From positions 124,001 through 188,000 of the forward strand of contig CAJIZA010000003.1 in NCBI GenBank assembly GCA_905181815.1: a DNA stretch of 64,000 nucleotides, in the 5' to 3' direction. The notes under the pieces are model-generated. The model did not search any database, had not been told where the DNA came from, and saw nothing but the letters and a program-made list of their open reading frames with translations. The stretch comes from an uncultured Planktomarina sp. (GTDB taxonomy: Bacteria; Pseudomonadota; Alphaproteobacteria; Rhodobacterales; Rhodobacteraceae). The translations under genes and the position numbers were made by a program. Positions 62,443 to 64,000 of this stretch are shown here, piece by piece. The stretch's first letter is position 1; each line of letters opens with the position of its first letter.

Positions 62443-63066
62443 TCAAGAGGCCCTCAAAACACAGGCCAAGCGATCCGCAACCACCTCTGGGAGAAGATCA
62501 CTGCGCAAGAAGTCAACAAAGCCGACATCTGGAACCATAAAATAAGAAAAGCTTGAGTGGTCCATAAGGTAATAGTCCTCATCTTCGCTCGGTTGTTTAC
62601 GGTAATAAACTTTATAAGCCCGGGCAGCTTTCGCAATCTGCTCTGCGGTGCCGGTTAAACCCACCATTTCGGGATGGTTATTGGCAACAAAATCCGCCAA
62701 ATAGTCTACCGTATCCCGCGCTGGATCAATTGTGATAAACACTGGCTTTACCGTAAGGCCCGCATCCGCCAAAATTTCGACCGCCACCACATTGCGCGCC
62801 ACATCCATGGGGCAGACGTCCGGACAGAAAGTGTAACCAAAATAAACCAAAGCGGGTTGATCGAGCACCTGGGCATCCGTCACCATTTGCCCCCTATGAT
62901 CCATGAGCTCAAACGGCCCACCAATATTGCCACCCGCAACAGAGCCTTCAATACAATCCTCAAATCGCTGTGCAGGCAACATGATCTGGGTCATCGCAAG
63001 GGTCACCGCCAGCGTCACAACAACCGCGGCACCAGCAAAGGCTGCGAATTTCGTCACTGACATCAT
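62443..63066 (-). CDS. senC: SCO1/SenC copper chaperone (PrrC)
   Basis: 207 residues, N-terminal membrane anchor (about 7-28) and a thioredoxin-like domain. Copper ligands Cys81 and Cys85 (TFCPDVCPMD) and the distal His in LMDHSSF. Needed for cytochrome oxidase assembly and for redox signalling to RegB in Rhodobacter. First gene of senC-regA, divergent from regB. Confidence 0.94.
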   Translation of the reverse strand: MMSVTKFAAFAGAAVVVTLAVTLAMTQIMLPAQRFEDCIEGSVAGGNIGGPFELMDHRGQMVTDAQVLDQPALVYFGYTFCPDVCPMDVARNVVAVEILADAGLTVKPVFITIDPARDTVDYLADFVANNHPEMVGLTGTAEQIAKAARAYKVYYRKQPSEDEDYYLMDHSSFSYFMVPDVGFVDFLRSDLLPEVVADRLACVLRAS

Positions 63067-63144
63067 GGCCCCCTTATGGTTTATACAATACTCCTATGAC
63101 ATATCTTATAAAGATGCAGCCTCAGATCGTCACAGGAACATAAA

Positions 63145-64000
63145 ATGTCACAGTCCAGAATCGGCTATATTGACCAAAATGCGCGCAGCAATTGGATGCG
63201 CTTGCGTACGCTTGTGACCGTGCGTTGGGTGGCAATCACCGGGCAAATATTAGCACTGGCTGTTGGGCAAGAGCTTTATGGCCTCTCTTTGCCGCTAGGC
63301 CCCTGCGCTGCGGTGATTGGCCTATCAATCATTGCCAATATTTTTGCGGGTCTCATCTTCCCCGACAATCGCCGCCTGTCTGAAGCTGGAACGGTTTTCA
63401 CCCTGCTCTTCGACACGCTGCAACTGTCCTTGCTCCTGGCTTTCACCGGGGGACTCAACAACCCATTTGCCCTGCTAATTTTGGCTCCAGTCACAATCGC
63501 CGCCACAGTGCTTCCCACCCGCTCAACACTTCTTTTAGCCTCTTGTGCAGTGGCCATGACCACCGCCGTCGCTTTAGTTCACCTGCCCCTGCGCACTGCG
63601 GATGGGGGGGTACTTGAAATGCCATTGGTTTTTGTATTCGGCTTTTGGGTGGCTATTGTCACAGGCATCATCTTTATCTCGATCTATACCCGTCGCGTGA
63701 CCACTGAAATGACCTCGATGTCAGAGGCGCTTTTGGCGACGCAAATGGCCTTGGCGCGGGAGCAAAAACTGACCGACCTCGGCGGCGTTGTGGCAGCCAC
63801 GGCCCATGAATTGGGCACACCCCTCGCAACGATAAAATTGGTCAGTGCAGAATTGATGGACGAATTGAAAGATACAGAACCCCTACATGCCGACGCCCAG
63901 CTTATCAAAGAACAAGCCGAACGATGTGGCACAATCCTCCGCTCCATGGGGCGCGCTGGAAAAGAAGATCTGCACCTGCGCACCACATTGTGGTCCGCTC
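63145..64000 (+). CDS. regB: Sensor kinase RegB/PrrB (partial, runs off window)
   Basis: 285 codons before the window ends; the full protein is about 460. ATG at 63,145. Six membrane spans (about 22-185) with the quinone-site heptapeptide GGLNNPF at 102-108. H-box AHELGTPLATI with His221, and Cys261 (ERCGTIL) at the site of the redox cysteine known in R. capsulatus RegB. It phosphorylates RegA. The kinase ATP-binding domain lies outside the window. Confidence 0.94.
   Translation, partial: MSQSRIGYIDQNARSNWMRLRTLVTVRWVAITGQILALAVGQELYGLSLPLGPCAAVIGLSIIANIFAGLIFPDNRRLSEAGTVFTLLFDTLQLSLLLAFTGGLNNPFALLILAPVTIAATVLPTRSTLLLASCAVAMTTAVALVHLPLRTADGGVLEMPLVFVFGFWVAIVTGIIFISIYTRRVTTEMTSMSEALLATQMALAREQKLTDLGGVVAATAHELGTPLATIKLVSAELMDELKDTEPLHADAQLIKEQAERCGTILRSMGRAGKEDLHLRTTLWSA

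Overview
The window is most of a photosynthesis gene cluster (PGC) plus one flank, from an aerobic anoxygenic phototrophic alphaproteobacterium. It looks like a member of the Rhodobacteraceae, in or near the Roseobacter group. The reasons are the crtEF-bchCXYZ-pufQBALM superoperon, the bchFNBHLM-lhaA-puhABC superoperon, ppsR, and the regB/senC/regA-ahcY locus. The only ring-E cyclase gene is the oxygen-dependent acsF; no bchE is seen. The species cannot be named from sequence reading alone.

Layout. 1-10,158 (+): crtE, crtF, bchC, bchX, bchY, bchZ, pufQ, pufB, pufA, pufL, pufM, pufX, mostly overlapping or nearly so. 10,159-15,957: dxs (+), then idi, bchP, a PucC-family gene and bchG (-). 16,128-19,642: an electron-carrier and tetrapyrrole island with cytochrome c2, hemE, hemC and bciA. 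19,639-34,917 (-): bchF-bchN-bchB-bchH-bchL-bchM-lhaA-puhA-puhB-puhC-orf98-acsF-puhE-hemA, almost all translationally coupled. 35,172-38,280: a cobalamin-binding antirepressor-like gene, ppsR, and a second cobalamin-binding gene. 38,650-39,794: an atypical FixJ-type regulator and tspO.

Outside the PGC: 39,970-44,022 is a sulfur module (two YeeE/YedE halves, persulfide dioxygenase-like protein, DUF442 sulfur transferase, SulP permease). Then come an amidase, a secreted OmpA-domain protein, dnaJ and dnaK, alkB, and a decaying stretch (51.5-54.4 kb) with a wrecked membrane-protein gene, an intact cysQ and a galU pseudogene. The lptC-lptA-lptB-hpf-ptsN group with an RNase D, an arginine:glycine amidinotransferase, an HD hydrolase and ahcY follow. 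The window ends in regA, senC and the truncated regB.

How it works together: the cluster supplies isoprenoid precursor (dxs, idi), carotenoid (crtE, crtF), haem/bacteriochlorophyll precursors (hemA, hemC, hemE), the bacteriochlorophyll pathway, reaction centre and LH1 subunits with assembly factors, and the periplasmic electron carrier. Exact TGT-N12-ACA PpsR-type palindromes lie upstream of bchC (two in tandem over a -35/-10), bchG, hemC/hemE and bchF/ppaA. RegB/RegA, PpsR and two cobalamin-binding proteins form the visible redox/light control layer. The most notable observations are a pufX (not pufC) at the end of the puf operon followed by an array of four RNA hairpins, the two antirepressor paralogues bracketing ppsR, a response regulator with Glu in place of the phospho-acceptor Asp, and a 24-bp palindrome in front of the sulfur module. 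Genes usually found with such clusters (bchIDO, crtA, crtIB, crtCD) are not in the window and probably lie to its left.
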